Of a stretch of 8,820 bases of DNA, positions 6,787 through 8,820 are shown in pieces. The notes below the pieces were generated by a model. It worked only from the letters and a program-made list of their open reading frames with translations. It had not been told where the DNA came from and searched no databases. The stretch is from Anaerolineales bacterium. GTDB taxonomy: Bacteria; Chloroflexota; Anaerolineae; Anaerolineales; DRMV01. A program made the translations under genes and the position numbers. Numbering within the stretch: position 1 is the first letter of the stretch; every line of letters begins with the position of its first letter. The stretch is from positions 1 through 8,820 of the forward strand of contig JALXBY010000020.1 of NCBI GenBank assembly GCA_026991215.1, given 5' to 3'.

Positions 6787-6795
6787 TGGTACGAT
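6787..6795 (+). promoter_or_regulatory. Extended -10 promoter of the hydroxyacyl-CoA dehydrogenase gene
   Basis: TGGTACGAT differs at one base from the argS element TGGTACAAT and lies 29 bases before ATG 6824. No convincing -35 is present at 17 bases. Confidence 0.5.
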
Positions 6796-6812
6796 GAAGT
6801 CATCCATACCCC

Positions 6813-6818
6813 GGAGGG
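6813..6818 (+). promoter_or_regulatory. Ribosome binding site deciding the dehydrogenase start
   Basis: GGAGGG ends five bases before ATG 6824. It supports this start over the in-frame ATG at 6794, which overlaps the predicted -10 element and has no such site. Confidence 0.7.
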
Positions 6819-6823
6819 AAGCC

Positions 6824-7714
6824 ATGAACGCCGACGCGGTACGCCACATCTTCGTGGTCGGTGCAGGGACCATGGGCAGCGGCATTGCCCAGGTCGCGGC
6901 CACGTCCGGGTTTCAGGTCACCGTGATGGACGTGGCCCCCGAACAACTGAGCCGGGCCCAGGAGACCATTGCCCGTTCCACCGAGAAACTGCTGGCCAAG
7001 GGCAAAATCACCGAAGCCCAACGGGAAGCCGCGCTGTCCATCCGCTACACCACGGACATGGACGCGGCCGCGGAAGCCGACTTCTGCATCGAGGCCGCGA
7101 CCGAGAAGGTGGACATCAAAGAACGCATCTTCCAGGACCTGGACCGCATCGTCCGGCCCGAGGTGATTCTGGCCACGAACACGTCGTCCATCCCCATTAC
7201 CCGCCTGGCCGCGGTCACCCAACGGCCGGAAAAGGTCATCGGAATGCACTTCTTCAACCCCGTGCCCCTGATGGCCCTGGTGGAGGTCATCCGGGGCTTG
7301 CAGACTTCGGAGGAGACGGCCCGCACCGTGCACGACCTGGCCCGCCGTATGGGCAAGACCCCTGTCGAAGTCCGGGACGCGCCGGGTTTCATCGCCAACC
7401 GCATCCTCATGCCCTTCATCAACGAAGCCATCTTCGCACTACAGGAAGGGCTGGCCACGGTGGAGGACATCGACACGGTGGCCCGGCTGGGCTTCAACCA
7501 CCCCATGGGGCCGCTGGCCCTGGCCGACCTCATCGGCCTGGACGTGGTGCTGTTCATTCTGGAAGTGCTGCATCGTGACCTGGGCGAAGACAAGTACCGC
7601 CCGGCCCCCCTGTTGCGTCAACTGGTGCTGGCCGGGCAGCTGGGCCGTAAGAGCGGCCTGGGCTTTTACGACTATCGGGAGAACCCCAAAGGTGTGCCCC
7701 GCAGGTTCCGCTAA
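6824..7714 (+). CDS. hbd: 3-hydroxyacyl-CoA (3-hydroxybutyryl-CoA) dehydrogenase
   Basis: A 296-residue stand-alone NAD(P)-dependent enzyme that interconverts 3-hydroxyacyl-CoA and 3-ketoacyl-CoA in beta-oxidation, butyrate or hydroxybutyrate metabolism, or phenylacetate degradation (PaaH). The Rossmann loop GAGTMGSGIA is at 13-22, with Asp36 ending the second strand as in NAD-preferring forms. The catalytic set Ser121 (NTSS), His142 (MHFFNP), Glu154 and Asn192 (APGFIANR) has the same spacings as Ser137/His158/Glu170/Asn208 of human HADH, so it should be active. The C-terminal dimerisation domain includes HPMGPLALADLIGLD and ends GRKSGLGFYDY. Length fits the short monofunctional family rather than the FadB fusion. 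Neighbouring genes give no pathway hint, so the physiological substrate remains open. A strong terminator follows. Confidence 0.95.
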   Translation: MNADAVRHIFVVGAGTMGSGIAQVAATSGFQVTVMDVAPEQLSRAQETIARSTEKLLAKGKITEAQREAALSIRYTTDMDAAAEADFCIEAATEKVDIKERIFQDLDRIVRPEVILATNTSSIPITRLAAVTQRPEKVIGMHFFNPVPLMALVEVIRGLQTSEETARTVHDLARRMGKTPVEVRDAPGFIANRILMPFINEAIFALQEGLATVEDIDTVARLGFNHPMGPLALADLIGLDVVLFILEVLHRDLGEDKYRPAPLLRQLVLAGQLGRKSGLGFYDYRENPKGVPRRFR

Positions 7715-7756
7715 CCGTCCGGTGTTCGGTAAGGCGTTGACTGTCGGGTGCTGGAG

Positions 7757-7787
7757 GCGGCCGTCCCGTGGGGGCGGCCGCGTTTTT
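7757..7787 (+). terminator. Intrinsic terminator after the hydroxyacyl-CoA dehydrogenase gene
   Basis: An 11-bp stem (7757-7767 with 7771-7781, including one G-T wobble) closed by the three-base loop GTG is followed by G and TTTTT (7783-7787). It lies 43 bases after the stop codon and is a textbook Rho-independent terminator. Confidence 0.9.
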
Positions 7788-7813
7788 CGTTCTCGCCCTT
7801 CGTGCGCGCAACC

Positions 7814-7841
7814 AGGAGGTTCGGCTGTCCCAAAAGGAGGT
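7814..7841 (+). promoter_or_regulatory. Duplicated Shine-Dalgarno sequence before the lipoprotein gene
   Basis: AGGAGGT occurs at 7814-7820 and again at 7835-7841. The second copy, within AAAAGGAGGT, is six bases from ATG 7847 and fixes that start. The first has no start codon at a usable distance. No clear promoter is visible between the terminator and this gene. Confidence 0.65.
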
Positions 7842-7846
7842 CTGTG

Positions 7847-8764
7847 ATGAAACAATGGTGGATGTTTTCTGCACTGGTGGGGTTGGCCCTGGGATGTGCC
7901 CTGCTGCAGGGCCTGCCCCTACCTGGCCAGAAAGCCGACCTGGAAGCCACACGGAACGCCCTTTGGCTCCAAAACACCCAGGTGGTTCTGCAACTGACCA
8001 TGCAGGCCATGCCCACGCCAACCGCGCCCGCAGCGCCCGGCGGGGGGCCGATGCCGCCGATGGCTTCCCCGCCCCGGCCTGCGCCGACGGCCGCGCCGCC
8101 GCTGCTTCCCACGGCAACGCTCCCGCCCTCGCCGACGGCGGTACCGGCCACACCCACCCTGGCCGCGACCTTGCAGGGCACGGCCACGGGGAACCTGTAC
8201 TGTCGCACCGGCCCGGCCCCTTATTACCCTTCGGCCGATACCCTCACCAAAGGGGACACCGCGACGGTCCTGGCCCGTTCGGAGACCACGGACCCGTACC
8301 CTTTCTGGCTGGTCAACACGGCCAACGGCAAGACCTGTTGGGTTTGGGGCCGCTGGTTCCGGGTGCAGGGGAACCCGGAGTTGCTGCCCATTGCCACCGC
8401 GCCGCCTCCACCGCCAGGGGCCTTTTCCCTGGGCCTGCGCAAGATTGCCAAATGCGGCGGGAGTTTTGCCGTGGTCCTCGTGCTGGTCAACCGGGGACCA
8501 GAGCCGCTGGAATCCGTCTTCGTGCGCATCAAGGATACGAAAACCGGTGCGGTCTACGAACTGGACCCAGGCCGACGGGATGAGTTCTGGCGTTGCGGCG
8601 GCGGCAAGAGCCGCCTGTTCCCCGGCGAGGAGGGCGAGGTCTGGGTGCTTACGTATGCCGACGACCCGCGCGGGAACCTGCTGCGGATTACGGTCCGGGC
8701 CTGCACCCAGGACGGCCTGACCGGGGTCTGCCGGGAACGCACGATACAGCAGTACTATCCGTGA
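7847..8764 (+). CDS. Probable lipoprotein with SH3-like domain and C-terminal beta domain
   Basis: A 305-residue probable exported protein of unknown function. A short signal peptide with hydrophobic core (about 4-16) ends in Leu-Ala-Leu-Gly-Cys17, a slightly atypical lipobox, so lipid anchoring is likely but not certain. A Pro/Thr/Ala-rich linker (about 55-108) leads to a bacterial SH3-like domain (about 109-175) with NLYCRTGPAPYYPS and TCWVWGRWF; Cys119 and Cys164 may form a disulfide. A second Pro run (186-190) precedes a predicted beta-sandwich (about 191-305) carrying Cys203, Cys250, Cys286 and Cys295. Such layouts are common in Chloroflexota surface proteins, where SH3-like domains are thought to bind cell-wall or other extracellular polymers. 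The last codons lie inside the terminal inverted repeat, so the C-terminus depends on the assembly there. Confidence 0.82.
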   Translation: MKQWWMFSALVGLALGCALLQGLPLPGQKADLEATRNALWLQNTQVVLQLTMQAMPTPTAPAAPGGGPMPPMASPPRPAPTAAPPLLPTATLPPSPTAVPATPTLAATLQGTATGNLYCRTGPAPYYPSADTLTKGDTATVLARSETTDPYPFWLVNTANGKTCWVWGRWFRVQGNPELLPIATAPPPPPGAFSLGLRKIAKCGGSFAVVLVLVNRGPEPLESVFVRIKDTKTGAVYELDPGRRDEFWRCGGGKSRLFPGEEGEVWVLTYADDPRGNLLRITVRACTQDGLTGVCRERTIQQYYP

Positions 8765-8820
8765 CGGGGCCTCCGGGGATGGGCGAGCCCCATCCCCGGA
8801 GGCCCCGTCACGGATAGTAC
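8752..8820. repeat. Perfect 32-bp inverted repeat at the window edge (terminator hairpin plus foldback)
   Basis: Bases 8752-8783 are exactly complementary in reverse to 8789-8820 around the 5-base centre CGAGC. The core from the stop codon onward (TGACGGGGCCTCCGGGG and its mirror) looks like a transcription terminator hairpin of about 22 bp. The outer ten bases on the left encode the last amino acids of the lipoprotein, and their mirror copy ends exactly at base 8820. No T-tract follows within the window. Confidence 0.85.

Noticed and set aside
4442..6787. A very long open frame on the minus strand opposite pssA and argS
   Set aside because: It runs antisense to two confidently identified genes. 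Its translation is rich in Gly, His, Gln and Pro with no family motif, as expected from the complement of high-GC codons.
7715..7756. Possible third heptad repeat (GTCCGGT, GTTCGGT) after the dehydrogenase stop
   Set aside because: Only two similar units are present and the period is lost afterwards, so this is too weak to call.

Overview
The window is GC-rich bacterial DNA, densely coding and strongly biased to G/C at third codon positions. The gene set suggests a member of the Chloroflexota, probably Anaerolineae-like. The main hints are a secreted Pro/Thr-linker lipoprotein with a cysteine-bearing SH3-like domain, a membrane-tethered Ser/Thr kinase, and short heptanucleotide repeats just after stop codons. 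This assignment is an inference from gene style, not a database match. The left edge cuts a gene, and the right edge ends exactly at the end of a perfect foldback, so the window may be a complete metagenomic contig.

Left part (1-1900, minus strand): a 3'-truncated isochorismate synthase gene (menF) of menaquinone-type chorismate metabolism, then a compact copper-sensing unit, csoR-copZ. That unit has its own promoter, a G/C-tract operator over the predicted transcription start, and a strong hairpin behind copZ.

Middle part (1948-4879, plus strand, divergent from csoR): a likely operon of an ornithine cyclodeaminase/mu-crystallin family NAD(P)-dependent enzyme, a C-terminally membrane-anchored Ser/Thr protein kinase (ATGA overlap) and a PssA-type CDP-alcohol phosphatidyltransferase. 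The short gap between the last two is filled largely by a 7-bp tandem repeat that includes the kinase stop codon.

Right part (4880-8820, plus strand): arginyl-tRNA synthetase, then a 3-hydroxyacyl-CoA dehydrogenase. Each is preceded by a similar extended -10 motif (TGGTACnAT), so they are probably separate units. A classic intrinsic terminator follows the dehydrogenase. The last gene encodes a probable lipoprotein with an SH3-like domain and ends inside the terminal inverted repeat.

Most of the content is housekeeping or metabolic. I see no mobile element, CRISPR array, RNA gene or clear novel multi-gene system. The points most worth a second look are the kinase with a non-RD catalytic loop and no sensor domain, the two heptad repeats, the copper operator layout, and the terminal foldback, which is probably partly an assembly effect.
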